A stretch of DNA of 19,797 bases from Bacillota bacterium (GTDB taxonomy: Bacteria > Bacillota > Negativicutes > Sporomusales > Sporomusaceae): the NCBI GenBank assembly GCA_023388195.1, contig JAEWGR010000048.1:1-19797 (forward strand), given 5' to 3'. Below the pieces are notes generated by a model that was not told where the DNA came from, did not search any database, and worked only from the letters and a program-made list of their open reading frames with translations. Positions 1 to 7,405 of this stretch are shown here, piece after piece. Each line of letters begins with the position of its first letter. Position 1 is the stretch's first letter. Position numbers and translations under genes: made by a program.

Positions 1-49
1 CTAAGGCCCCACGAATAATAAGTAATGCAATATCTGACCACGGAATCAA
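1..49 (-). CDS. N-terminal fragment of an unidentified protein
   Basis: An open frame starts at a TTG at 49..47 and runs off the left edge after 16 codons. It encodes a mostly hydrophobic N terminus (MIPWSDIALLIIRGAL), compatible with a first membrane segment or signal anchor. A good Shine-Dalgarno sequence (GAGGTGAGG) lies 5 bases before the TTG, which is the main support. It lies downstream of ctpA on the same strand, about 190 bases away, behind a terminator-like hairpin and a riboswitch-like fragment. The family cannot be named from 16 residues. Confidence 0.5.
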   Translation of the reverse strand, partial: MIPWSDIALLIIRGAL

Positions 50-116
50 GTTGTCCTCACCTCAAGCAAGCTTTTGTTAATTTATCAGAATGTAACAAGT
101 CTGTGGGCGTAAGAAC

Positions 117-140
117 GCCTATGCCCTAAAGGGCACAGGC
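117..140 (-). terminator. Hairpin between the SAM-I-like fragment and the left-edge gene
   Basis: A 10-bp stem (GCCTGTGCCC with GGGCATAGGC, one G-T pair) closes a TTTA loop. On the minus strand it follows the riboswitch-like fragment directly and is followed by a short, poor U-run (GTTCTT) and a second small hairpin (GGCGT-TCTT-ACGCC). The position suits an expression platform or attenuator, but the weak U-run makes termination uncertain. Confidence 0.4.
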
Positions 141-142
141 GG

Positions 143-174
143 CTTCTGCCAGCGTCCTGGAGGAATTGGCACCA
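143..174 (-). promoter_or_regulatory. Partial SAM-I riboswitch-like sequence (3' half only)
   Basis: On the minus strand the 14 bases TGGTGCCAATTCCT match the conserved 3' strand of P3 plus the J3/4 region of SAM-I (S-box) riboswitches. They are followed, as in that family, by a short P4 hairpin (CCAG-GACG-CTGG) and CAGAAG. The 5' half, with its GAGGGA and AUGAAACCC-type core motifs, is not found in the roughly 65 bases between this site and the ctpA stop. It therefore looks like a truncated relic. A chance resemblance cannot be ruled out. Confidence 0.4.
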
Positions 175-204
175 AATCAGGTCTTTTCTAAGAATGAAGA
201 TAAA

Positions 205-233
205 GGTTGGTCTATAGTCTCTATAAACCAACC
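205..233 (-). terminator. Terminator-like hairpin after ctpA
   Basis: The arms GGTTGGT and ACCAACC, extended by CTATA/TATAG with one internal mismatch, form a long stem 7 bases after the ctpA stop. On the minus strand a T-rich stretch (TTTATCTTCATTCTT) follows. This fits a rho-independent terminator for ctpA, with an interrupted U-run. Confidence 0.6.
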
Positions 234-239
234 TGATCC

Positions 240-1376
240 CTACATTTTACTTTTCAGAACCTCAACCGCTTTATCAAGCTGTACATCTTTATCCTTGGCT
301 TCGGTCAATTCCACATGAATGTCAGGCTCAATGCCCACACCGTTAATGGCCCGGTCTTTAGGGGTAAGATACTTGGCAATTGTCAGCTTGATGGCTGAGC
401 CTTCATCCAAACGGATAACCGTCTGGACAGAACCTTTGCCATACGTCTTCGTACCGATCAGGGTGCCCACACCGGTGTCCTGGGCTGCTCCGGCCACAAT
501 CTCCGAGGCACTGGCACTGCCGCCGTTGACCAGGATAGCTACCGGATATTTGGCTGCCGCCAGATTGGACGAATGCGTCTCCCGGTGTCCATCGCGGGTA
601 ACGACTGAAACGACCGGCCCTTTAGGTACAAACTGACTGGCGACTTTAACACTTTCATCCAGCAGCCCGCCCGGGTTATCCCGCAGGTCAAGCACAAGCG
701 ATTTGAGGCCTTGCTTTTCCAGTTCCTGCAGCTTGTGGGCAAAATCATTGCCGGTGTTTTCATTAAACATCGCAATCCGGATATAACCGATATTATTTTC
801 CAGCATTTTACCGGCCACTGTTTTAATTTGGATATTCGAACGGGTCAGGGTATAATCCTGCAGCTCCTGCCCCCGCAGAATGGTTAACACTACGGTACTG
901 CCTTCAGGGCCGCGAATTTTGTTGACGGCCTCGTCCAGAGCCAGGTCTTTGGTATCCTGGCCATCGATTTTAATGATCTGATCCCCGCTTTTAATGCCGG
1001 CCTTTTCGCCCGGGGTACCTTCAATCGGAGCCACAACGGTCAGCAATTTATCCTTGGTGCCGATAACAATACCTACGCCACCAAAGGAACCTTCGGTCTC
1101 AATCATAAATTCTTTAAACATTTTTGCATCCATATAGATAGAATGCGGATCATTCAGGGAGTTGACCATACCTTTAATGGACCCGGCCATCAGGGTGTCA
1201 ACCGGAACATCCTCAACATAACGGGCCTTGACTACTTGCAGGGCCCGCAATACCCGGACAGTACTGACCACATCGGCGGACCAGGCATTCATCAGGTACA
1301 GGAATCCGGCCGAGGTTGTTAAGAAGGTCACTAATACCAATAGCACTGCACCAAAAATTATTTTACGGCGGCTCAA
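240..1376 (-). CDS. ctpA: Carboxy-terminal processing protease (S41 family, CtpA/CtpB type)
   Basis: A 378-residue membrane-anchored serine protease acting outside the cytoplasmic membrane, where family members trim the C termini of envelope proteins. It has an N-terminal membrane anchor (about residues 6-30), an N-terminal helical region, a PDZ domain (about 97-180, containing GGVGIVIG) and an S41 catalytic domain. By spacing against E. coli Prc (Ser430, Lys455, Gln459), the catalytic residues are Ser289 in the SASASE motif, Lys314 in YGKGS and Gln318. All are present, so it should be active. The start is TTG at 1376, 6 bases after GAGGTG; no in-frame ATG fits better. It follows ftsE-ftsX and an M23 peptidase, a wall-remodelling context. 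The 107-base gap before it leaves open whether it is co-transcribed with them. Confidence 0.92.
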   Translation of the reverse strand: MSRRKIIFGAVLLVLVTFLTTSAGFLYLMNAWSADVVSTVRVLRALQVVKARYVEDVPVDTLMAGSIKGMVNSLNDPHSIYMDAKMFKEFMIETEGSFGGVGIVIGTKDKLLTVVAPIEGTPGEKAGIKSGDQIIKIDGQDTKDLALDEAVNKIRGPEGSTVVLTILRGQELQDYTLTRSNIQIKTVAGKMLENNIGYIRIAMFNENTGNDFAHKLQELEKQGLKSLVLDLRDNPGGLLDESVKVASQFVPKGPVVSVVTRDGHRETHSSNLAAAKYPVAILVNGGSASASEIVAGAAQDTGVGTLIGTKTYGKGSVQTVIRLDEGSAIKLTIAKYLTPKDRAINGVGIEPDIHVELTEAKDKDVQLDKAVEVLKSKM

Positions 1377-1483
1377 TCAATACACCTCGCTGAAGTCGCG
1401 GGTTCGATACCGGACTTATCCCTTTTCATTTTATATTTTTAACTATATGTCAAATTGCCGATAAATATTCTCGCGGCGGCCAC

Positions 1484-2617
1484 CTAAGGCAGATATCCCA
1501 TCGGACTGACCGGTGTACCGTCTTCACGGACTTCAAAATGCAGGTGCGGCCCGGTAGAATAGCCGGTTGTGCCGCAGCGGGAGATCAGCTGCCCTTTTTG
1601 CACCCGGTACCCTACTTCGACCAGCAGTTCCGAGTTATGGGCATAGAGGGTCGAGATGCCGCCGCCGTGATCAATAATAATAGCCTTGCCATAGCCGCCC
1701 ATCCAGCCGCTGAAGATGACGGTACCGCTGTCGGCTGCTGAAATGGGATCGCCATAATCGGCGCCGATATCAATCCCGCTGTGATAGCGCTGGGTTCCGA
1801 AAATAGGATGTGTACGCCAGCCAAACGGGGAGGTAATCGGACCGGCAGCCGGCCAGATCAGCGCACCGCTGCCGCCTGCCGTCCCGGCCTGGCCGCCGGA
1901 CTGGATACTGCGGATCATCTGTTCAATCTGACGTGAGGTATCCATTAATTCCTGATAGGCCCGCTCGGCCGTATCCCGCTCATTCACTGCCGAATCCAGC
2001 ACCTGCTCCCGTTCATCCCGGCGGGCTTCGATAACCAGTTTTTTCGCTGCCGCCTGCTCTTTGAGCTCGGCAATAGCAACCTTGTCCCGCTCCAGCTCGG
2101 CCCGTTTCTGAACAACAAGCTCCCGTTCGGTCTTAACCTGGGCAACAAGCGACAGATCCTGATTAACAACCCGTTTGAGCAGATCGGCCCTGGTCGTAAA
2201 ATCAGTAAAATCGGTAGCACCTAACAGCACATCAAGATAATTGACCTGCCCGTTTTTATAAATGTCACGCATCCGTTTATTGAGAATCTGGCTGCGCTCA
2301 GCCAGGTTTTTTTCAACTTTAGCCAGCAGTTCGGTGTTGACCTCGATTTGCTGCTCAGTCGCTGCCAGCTTGGACAAAATAGTGTTGTATTCACCGGCTG
2401 CCGTCTCCAGGTCGACCTGAATTGTCCGCAGCTGGTTCGTCACGCTGTCGACTTGCTGCTGTGCCTGAGTCGCGCGGTTTTGCTGGACTGTCATCTCCTG
2501 CTGAATAGATTGCAGCTGCCGTTGTTTTTGATCAATTTCATCGGCCAGGGCCGTACCGATTACGCCGGCCACCAGCAAAACAACAAGACCTAAAGCCAAT
2601 ATCCGTTTGATTACCAA
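1484..2617 (-). CDS. Coiled-coil M23 murein endopeptidase, FtsEX partner (EnvC/PcsB-like role)
   Basis: A 377-residue exported peptidoglycan hydrolase. It has a signal peptide (about 1-25, ending near ALA), a long coiled-coil region (about 26-235, rich in Q, E, K and L), a short Gly-rich linker, and a C-terminal LytM/M23 domain (about 250-377). The Zn-site motif H-x3-D (His279, Asp283), His327 in the YAH motif, and HLH (His358, His360) are all intact. It should therefore cut peptide cross-links itself, unlike E. coli EnvC, whose LytM domain is degenerate and only activates amidases. It sits 15 bases after ftsX, matching the known pairing of FtsEX with a coiled-coil hydrolase. The start is TTG at 2617, with AGGAGGG 7 bases upstream overlapping the region just after the ftsX stop. 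Confidence 0.9.
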   Translation of the reverse strand: MVIKRILALGLVVLLVAGVIGTALADEIDQKQRQLQSIQQEMTVQQNRATQAQQQVDSVTNQLRTIQVDLETAAGEYNTILSKLAATEQQIEVNTELLAKVEKNLAERSQILNKRMRDIYKNGQVNYLDVLLGATDFTDFTTRADLLKRVVNQDLSLVAQVKTERELVVQKRAELERDKVAIAELKEQAAAKKLVIEARRDEREQVLDSAVNERDTAERAYQELMDTSRQIEQMIRSIQSGGQAGTAGGSGALIWPAAGPITSPFGWRTHPIFGTQRYHSGIDIGADYGDPISAADSGTVIFSGWMGGYGKAIIIDHGGGISTLYAHNSELLVEVGYRVQKGQLISRCGTTGYSTGPHLHFEVREDGTPVSPMGYLP

Positions 2618-2632
2618 GGGTTCTCCCTCCTG

Positions 2633-3526
2633 TTACACCTTCATAAAACGGCGCAGTGAAATCGTACTGCCCAGGGCGCCAATAGCTGCCCCCACAACTA
2701 ACAACACAATACTGATATGGGTTAAAAACGGACTTTTCGGAATCAGCGGCAGAAAAGCCAGTGATTCATACACTTTCTCTGTCAGGGCACTATAGGTCTG
2801 GCTCAGGACCAGCACCGCACACAAGGCGCCGCCAAAGCCTAATATCATGCCTTCAATCATAAACGGCCACCTGATGAACCAGTCGGTCGCTCCTACATAC
2901 TTCATAATGCCGATTTCTTTGCGGCGGGCAAATACCGTAATCCGGATGGTATTGGCAATGATAAACAACGCGGCCAGAGCCAGAAAGCCAATCAGCAGCA
3001 AGCCGACAATCCTGATCATTTTCGTCAGGCTGAATAACTGTTCAATCACTTCCTGACCATATTTGGCGGTTTCAACCCCTTTAAGCTGGCTGATGGCTGC
3101 CGCCACCGGCTTAACGAATTCCGGCTTGTCCACCTTTACCTCAAAAGAGTTAGGCAGGGGATTGGTATCCCCCAGGGCGGTGAGCAGTCCCTGCTGTTCA
3201 CCCAGCCGGTCTTTAAATTTAACCAAAGCCTGCTCTTTGTCAACAAACATGACCTCCGTGACCCCGTTGAGCTTGGTTATCCTGGTGCCGATCTCCCGCA
3301 TATCCCGGTCAGATAAGGAATCCTCCATATAGACGGTGATTTGAACCTGGGTTTCCAGGGTGGAGGCCATATGGTTAAGGTTAAGGACCATGATTAAAAA
3401 CATGCCCAGAATCAGCAGCGACAACGCCACCGTACTAATAGAGGCAATGCTCATCAGGCCATTATGCCGGAGTGAGGAAATGGCCTCACGCACAAAATAT
3501 TCAAAGGTTCTAATCTTCATAGCCAT
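2633..3526 (-). CDS. ftsX: Cell-division ABC transporter permease FtsX
   Basis: A 297-residue inner-membrane protein that with FtsE couples ATP hydrolysis to activation of a wall hydrolase at the division site or sidewall. The layout is typical: a cytoplasmic N terminus, TM1 (about 24-50), a large external domain (about 51-168) expected to contact the coiled-coil hydrolase, then TM2 (about 170-193), TM3 (218-242) and TM4 (270-290). A cytoplasmic loop between TM2 and TM3 carries RRKEIGIMK, a usual FtsX signature. The gene overlaps ftsE by 17 bases. The first ATG (3526) is only 3 bases from AAGGGG. A second in-frame ATG at 3520 has better spacing (9 bases), so the protein may start two residues later. 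Confidence 0.95.
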   Translation of the reverse strand: MAMKIRTFEYFVREAISSLRHNGLMSIASISTVALSLLILGMFLIMVLNLNHMASTLETQVQITVYMEDSLSDRDMREIGTRITKLNGVTEVMFVDKEQALVKFKDRLGEQQGLLTALGDTNPLPNSFEVKVDKPEFVKPVAAAISQLKGVETAKYGQEVIEQLFSLTKMIRIVGLLLIGFLALAALFIIANTIRITVFARRKEIGIMKYVGATDWFIRWPFMIEGMILGFGGALCAVLVLSQTYSALTEKVYESLAFLPLIPKSPFLTHISIVLLVVGAAIGALGSTISLRRFMKV

Positions 3527-4196
3527 ATACCCCTTTTACCTGATCACGAGCGATACGGCCCTTTTCAATCGCAATAACCCGTTTCTTCATCGCATCAACG
3601 ACTGTCTTGTCATGAGTGGCCATCACAATGGTCGTGCCGGCTTTGTTAATGGTGTCAAATACCTTTGTGATTTCCCAGGAGGTATCAGGATCAAGATTGC
3701 CTGTGGGCTCATCGGCAATCACAATCGCCGGATTGTTAATAATGGCGCGGGCAATGGCGACCCGCTGCTGTTCCCCGCCCGACAGTTCTGACGGATATGT
3801 ACGCAATTTATGCCTGAGACCTACCAGTTCCAGCACATTGTGAACACGCTTTTGCATCTCCCGCCGTGACGCTTCAATCACCTGCATGGCAAAAGCCACA
3901 TTGTCATAGACGGTTTTATTCGGCAGCAGGCGATAATCCTGAAATACAATGCCCAGACCCCGCCGCAGATAAGGCACCTCGGCTGCTGTCATATCAACAA
4001 CGTTACGCCCGTTAACGACAAGACGCCCGCTGGTCGGCAGCTCTTCCCGGAAAATAAGTTTAATGAAGGTCGATTTGCCTGCGCCGCTCGGACCGACTAC
4101 AAAAACAAAATCTCCTTTGCCAATCTCCACCGAAACATCGGCTAAAGCAACCGAGCCATTATTATATACTTTCGACACTTCACTCATGGTAATCAA
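3510..4196 (-). CDS. ftsE: Cell-division ABC transporter ATPase FtsE
   Basis: A 228-residue ATPase that pairs with FtsX. Its motifs are Walker A GPSGAGKS (35-42), Q-loop Gln86, the ABC signature LSGGEQ (138-143) and Walker B IVIADE (158-163), with the H-loop in MATHD. Length and motif order match FtsE. I took TTG at 4196 as start because GGAGGT lies 9 bases upstream. An ATG three codons in (4187) is the alternative, with only a short AGGA nearby. Overlap with ftsX implies translational coupling. The 127-base gap upstream is AT-rich, and I see no convincing sigma-A promoter in it. Confidence 0.94.
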   Translation of the reverse strand: MITMSEVSKVYNNGSVALADVSVEIGKGDFVFVVGPSGAGKSTFIKLIFREELPTSGRLVVNGRNVVDMTAAEVPYLRRGLGIVFQDYRLLPNKTVYDNVAFAMQVIEASRREMQKRVHNVLELVGLRHKLRTYPSELSGGEQQRVAIARAIINNPAIVIADEPTGNLDPDTSWEITKVFDTINKAGTTIVMATHDKTVVDAMKKRVIAIEKGRIARDQVKGVYGYED

Positions 4197-4323
4197 TCCT
4201 AAAGTACCTCCAACGTTAATTACAAGACTAAAAGCAATTTGATGTATTCGACATGTTTTTTGAAAAACCTCCTTAATTCTTGTAATATCTAACCTACCTT
4301 CTATATTTTTCCAGGCTGCGCCA

Positions 4324-5064
4324 CTACCGCAATAACTCCATTGTATATAAGGTGGTTATTCCCAGTACGCTCAATAACCCGAAATACCACCAGGCTACCT
4401 TGAGCCGCTGGGCGGCTGTCAGCTGATAATAATTGCTGTCCTGATGTTCTTCGCCCCGCCATAACTCGAACAGCGAAAATAGGAAAATAATCAATATAAA
4501 AATATTATGGGTATACAGAAAAACGCCGCCGATAACCAAACTGCCGATCCACCATAGGCGAGGGGAGATGGCAGCGGCAATACGTTCCCCGTCCAACGGT
4601 GCACAGGGAATCAGGTTAAACAGATTAAGCAGGCAGGCTGTGTATGCCAGCACCAGGATCAGCATACTGTCACTCCAAAGATACAGCGCCAGACACAACA
4701 GCGCACTGAGAGTGCCGGCTGCCGGGCCGCCAATGGCGATATTGGCCGTCATTTTTGCATTGACCGGAGCCCGGTTTAAACTAATGACAGCACCGATAAA
4801 GGGGATAAAGGTCGGCCCGGTGGCCCGCAGGCCGACAATGCGGGAAGCAATAACATGCCCCAGTTCGTGGACTAGCAGGAGCAGTATAAAGCCCAGGGCA
4901 AACCGCCCCCCGAAGGCCAGAGCATAAAAGGCCAGCGACACCAGCATGGAGGCGGCTGTCGACAGGGCTCCGCCCATCTGTACCAGCGCCAGCAGACCGA
5001 CAAACCCAATCCCGGCCCGGCGCAGTACCCGGCGAGCCAGGTTGATTACTGTCCAGTGGTTCAC
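4324..5064 (-). CDS. Site-2 protease family zinc metallopeptidase (M50)
   Basis: A 246-residue integral-membrane protein of the M50 intramembrane protease family. The zinc motif HELGH is at residues 66-70 within a membrane segment. The third ligand region, NLIPCAPLDGER, places Asp158 opposite it. Four to six further hydrophobic helices follow. No PDZ or CBS domain is present, so it is a minimal member. The start is GTG at 5064, with AAGGAGGGG ending 4 bases upstream. A longer frame reaching 5133 would run through the tktC terminator and is not credible. It lies between tktC and ftsE with its own upstream terminator, so it is probably expressed separately from tkt. The substrate is unknown. 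Confidence 0.85.
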   Translation of the reverse strand: MNHWTVINLARRVLRRAGIGFVGLLALVQMGGALSTAASMLVSLAFYALAFGGRFALGFILLLLVHELGHVIASRIVGLRATGPTFIPFIGAVISLNRAPVNAKMTANIAIGGPAAGTLSALLCLALYLWSDSMLILVLAYTACLLNLFNLIPCAPLDGERIAAAISPRLWWIGSLVIGGVFLYTHNIFILIIFLFSLFELWRGEEHQDSNYYQLTAAQRLKVAWWYFGLLSVLGITTLYTMELLR

Positions 5065-5077
5065 ACAACCCCTCCTT

Positions 5078-5124
5078 AAAAAAAATTGAGCCCGCCCATA
5101 CATAATACATATGCATGGGCGGGC
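5078..5124 (-). terminator. Rho-independent terminator of tktC
   Basis: An inverted repeat with GC-rich arms (GCCCGCCCAT and ATGGGCGGGC) occupies 5090-5124, 22 bases after the tktC stop on the minus strand. A run of eight T on that strand (5085-5078) follows after four bases. Both halves of a classical intrinsic terminator are present. The T-run lies just before the Shine-Dalgarno sequence of the M50 gene. Confidence 0.92.
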
Positions 5125-5146
5125 TTCTTTCATGCTTCAGTCCGTC

Positions 5147-6088
5147 TTAGGCGTTTTTACGGCTGACGGCCTTTTGAGCCGCAGCGACAATCGCGTCTTC
5201 GGTCAGATTATATTTTTTCAGCAGGTCACCGGGGGTGCCTGATTCGCCGAATGTATCCATAACCCCGACGCGTTCCATCGGCACCGGGCAGTTTTCCACA
5301 ACGACTTCGGCAACGGCACTGCCCAGACCGCCAATGATGCTATGTTCCTCACAGGTAACAATGGCCCCCGTATCACGGGCTGCAGCAATAATGGCCTCTT
5401 TATCAATCGGTTTGATGGAAGCCATATTCAGCACCCGGGCACTGATTCCCCGGGAAATAAGCTGTTCGGCCGCATGGCGGGCCGGTGCCGACATAATGCC
5501 GCAGGCAATAATCGTCACATCCACGCCGTCGGTCAGCAAGGCCGCTTTGCCAAGCTGGAACTGATAGGCTTCCCCGAATAAATCAGGGACCGCGGCCCGA
5601 CCCAAACGGATATATACAGGCCCTTGGTGCTCGGCGGCAAAATCAATAGCTTGTTTCGTCTCTGTGCCATCAGCCGGAACAATAACCGTCATATTCGGTA
5701 CCGCCCGCATAATCGCAATGTCCTCAACCGACTGGTGCGAAGCGCCGTCTTCCCCAACCGTCAGACCGGCATGGGTGGCGGCAATCTTAACATTGAGCTT
5801 CGGATAGCAAATGGAGTTACGGATTTGCTCAAATGCCCGCCCGGTGGCAAACATGGCAAAAGTGGATACAAACGGCAGCTTGCCCGCAGCCGCCAAACCG
5901 GCGGCAGTACCCATCAGATTTTGCTCGGCTATGCCGACATTAAAAAAACGGTCAGGAAAAGCCTTGGCAAATACGTTGGTCTTGGTGGATTTGGACAAAT
6001 CAGCATCCAGCACCACCACATTTTTATTGCGTTCGCCCAGGTCCTTAAGGGCCAGACCGTAGGCGTCACGAGTCGCTTGGTTAGCCAT
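5147..6088 (-). CDS. tktC: Transketolase, C-terminal subunit
   Basis: A 313-residue subunit carrying the pyrimidine-binding and C-terminal domains of transketolase. With the N-terminal subunit it moves two-carbon ketol units between sugar phosphates in the pentose phosphate pathway, using thiamine diphosphate. The catalytic glutamate that activates the cofactor is Glu55 in VGIAEQNL. The TFAMF and HAGLTVGEDGASHQ stretches are typical of the Pyr domain. The start is ATG at 6088, with AAGG 5 bases and AGAGGTG 10 bases upstream. Split transketolases normally sit tail to head. Here 249 non-coding bases separate it from tktN. Related 1-deoxyxylulose-5-phosphate synthase is excluded by the two-gene layout and length. 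Confidence 0.92.
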   Translation of the reverse strand: MANQATRDAYGLALKDLGERNKNVVVLDADLSKSTKTNVFAKAFPDRFFNVGIAEQNLMGTAAGLAAAGKLPFVSTFAMFATGRAFEQIRNSICYPKLNVKIAATHAGLTVGEDGASHQSVEDIAIMRAVPNMTVIVPADGTETKQAIDFAAEHQGPVYIRLGRAAVPDLFGEAYQFQLGKAALLTDGVDVTIIACGIMSAPARHAAEQLISRGISARVLNMASIKPIDKEAIIAAARDTGAIVTCEEHSIIGGLGSAVAEVVVENCPVPMERVGVMDTFGESGTPGDLLKKYNLTEDAIVAAAQKAVSRKNA

Positions 6089-6124
6089 GTTTACCTTGCA
6101 CCTCTTTCATGGGCAGGAGGCTCT

Positions 6125-6287
6125 GAACGCCCATCTGATGCGGTGCTGTTACAACAAACCCGCCCCCAACCAACTACCGTATAGTAGTCTCATAGGCAAC
6201 GGTGTTGTTGCTCCTGCGATCCGTTGCTCAGCGTACTACGTGTACGCCTCCGCTACGGTTCTCGTCGCGCCCAGCATCTGGACATTC
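6125..6287. repeat. Diverged palindromic repeat element in the tktN-tktC gap
   Basis: Imperfect terminal arms pair: 6125-6141 (GAACGCCCATCTGATGC) with 6274-6287 (reverse complement GAATGTCCAGATGC). Inside is a 6-bp stem GCGTAC/GTACGC (6231-6236 with 6242-6247) and a 7-bp stem GCAACGG/CCGTTGC (6198-6222). The arm motif CCAGATGC followed by GGCGC, the GCGTAC/GTACGC hairpin and the word AGGAGCAAC are shared with the element at 7406-7531. I read this as a second, decayed member of one family. No coding frame in it is credible. Confidence 0.55.
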
Positions 6288-6337
6288 ATAGCCACCTGCG
6301 TGTATATTCATAGTTTTTAAAAGAGCGTTGGGGGCTT

Positions 6338-7180
6338 TTAGTCCTCTAGTCCTTCTAACTCTGCTAGGAACAGTTCGCATTCTTCCCGGCTGGGGGCTTT
6401 GCCGTGCCAGTCGGCGACGTTTTCCATTTTGCAGACGCCTTTGCCTTTGACGGTTTTGGCCACAATCATGGTGGGTTTGTCTTTTACTGTCTTGGCGGTC
6501 TGAATGGCATCATAGATCGCATTAAAGTCGTGGCCGTCGATGACCAGCACATGCCAGCCAAAAGCCTGCCACTTCTCCGGTATCGGCAGCGGCGACATAA
6601 CCTCGGCCACAGCGCCGTCGATCTGGAGACCGTTAAAATCAACAAAAGCGGTCAGGTTGTCCAGCTTGTAATGAGCGGCAAACATCGCTGCCTCCCAGAT
6701 CTGGCCTTCCTCCAGCTCACCATCGCCCAAGAGGGCAAAAACCCGGTAGTCGCGGGCATCAATCTTAGCAGCCAGGGCCATGCCATTGGCGGCACTCAGG
6801 CCTTGTCCCAAAGAACCGGTCGACATATCGACCCCGGGAATCGCCTTCATCTCCGGATGTCCCTGGAGACGACTGTTCACCTTACGCAGGGTCAGCAGCT
6901 CTTCCACCGGCAAATACCCTTTTTCCGCCAGCGTAGCGTACAGCACCGGGGCCGCATGCCCCTTTGACAGCACAAAGCGGTCACGGTCCGCATCCTTCGC
7001 CTTCGCCGGCGACACATTCATCTCCGCAAAATACAGCACCGAAAGAATATCGGCAGCAGACAATGAACCGCCCGGATGACCTGAATTGGCTTCCGTCACC
7101 ATGCTCACAATATTGCGCCTGATTGACTTGGCCCGCCTGGCCAGCTCATGAAGCTGTTCGGGTGTCAACTTCTTTACCAT
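6338..7180 (-). CDS. tktN: Transketolase, N-terminal (TPP-binding) subunit
   Basis: A 280-residue subunit holding the thiamine-diphosphate pyrophosphate-binding domain. It has SGHPGGSLS near residues 33-41, SKGHAAPVLYA, TGSLGQGLS, and the TPP/metal motif starting GDGELEEG (152-159) and ending at Asn183 in FVDFNGLQIDG. It works as a heteromer with TktC. The start is ATG at 7180: GGGGGG lies 9 bases upstream and residues MVKKLTPEQL match the usual N terminus. The frame stays open to 7249, but those codons overlap a likely promoter and lack a ribosome site. The upstream region is unusually structured. Confidence 0.92.
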   Translation of the reverse strand: MVKKLTPEQLHELARRAKSIRRNIVSMVTEANSGHPGGSLSAADILSVLYFAEMNVSPAKAKDADRDRFVLSKGHAAPVLYATLAEKGYLPVEELLTLRKVNSRLQGHPEMKAIPGVDMSTGSLGQGLSAANGMALAAKIDARDYRVFALLGDGELEEGQIWEAAMFAAHYKLDNLTAFVDFNGLQIDGAVAEVMSPLPIPEKWQAFGWHVLVIDGHDFNAIYDAIQTAKTVKDKPTMIVAKTVKGKGVCKMENVADWHGKAPSREECELFLAELEGLED

Positions 7181-7205
7181 TTTTCTAAACCCCCCATTAG
7201 TCTTG

Positions 7206-7233
7206 TCTATATCTAAATTAAAGTATTTTGCAA
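7206..7233 (-). promoter_or_regulatory. Candidate sigma-A promoter for tktN-tktC
   Basis: TTGCAA (7233-7228) and TATAGA (7211-7206) are separated by 16 bases, each matching consensus at 4 of 6 positions. The site is 26 bases before the tktN start, so it would give a very short leader. If used, the G-rich repeats at 7256-7372 lie upstream of the promoter rather than in the tkt mRNA. Support is modest. Confidence 0.4.
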
Positions 7234-7255
7234 TTCCAACAGCCAGCAATCCCGG

Positions 7256-7355
7256 CCACCCCAGCCCCTCATCCCCATCACCCCAATGTCCGCACCGCGG
7301 ACGAGGCCCGCCCCAACCCGCAACCCCGTCACCCCGATGTCTAAACAGACGAGGC
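7256..7355 (-). repeat. Two tandem G-rich units, each a hairpin plus G-tracts
   Basis: Two units, 7355-7308 (48 bp) and 7307-7256 (52 bp), share the plan GCCTCGTC, short palindrome, GACAT, then GGGGTGA, GGGG and further G-tracts ending in TGGGG. The palindromes differ but stay paired: GTCT/AGAC in one, GTCCGC/GCGGAC in the other. In the second unit four runs of GGGG (7284-7281, 7276-7273, 7268-7265, 7262-7259) are spaced by 4, 4 and 2 bases, a canonical G-quadruplex pattern. The first unit has five runs of at least three G. A partial third unit (tail only) lies at 7356-7374. This describes most of the 347-base gene-free stretch 7181-7527, together with the palindrome to its right. Confidence 0.75.
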
Positions 7356-7405
7356 GTCCCCCAGCCCCAAGCCCAATTGCATCAAGCAACTAAAATGCCG
7401 AGGGC

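Noticed and set aside
1428..1453. Possible ctpA promoter with a perfect TTGACA
   Set aside because: The best -10 (TAAAAT) is only 14 bases away, and at 17 bases the hexamer is AATGAA. Not convincing.
4215..4265. Eight-codon open frame upstream of ftsE after a strong AAGGAGG
   Set aside because: The ATG is about 13 bases from the ribosome site and the peptide (MSNTSNCF) is unremarkable; no leader-peptide logic is visible.
5065..5133. Longer N terminus for the M50 protease (23 extra residues)
   Set aside because: Those codons run through the tktC terminator hairpin and T-run, while the GTG at 5064 has a strong ribosome site.
6089..6337. tRNA or T-box-like structure in the tktN-tktC gap
   Set aside because: No cloverleaf with a T-loop and no GGTGG-type T-box core was found; the hairpins are explained by the palindromic repeat.
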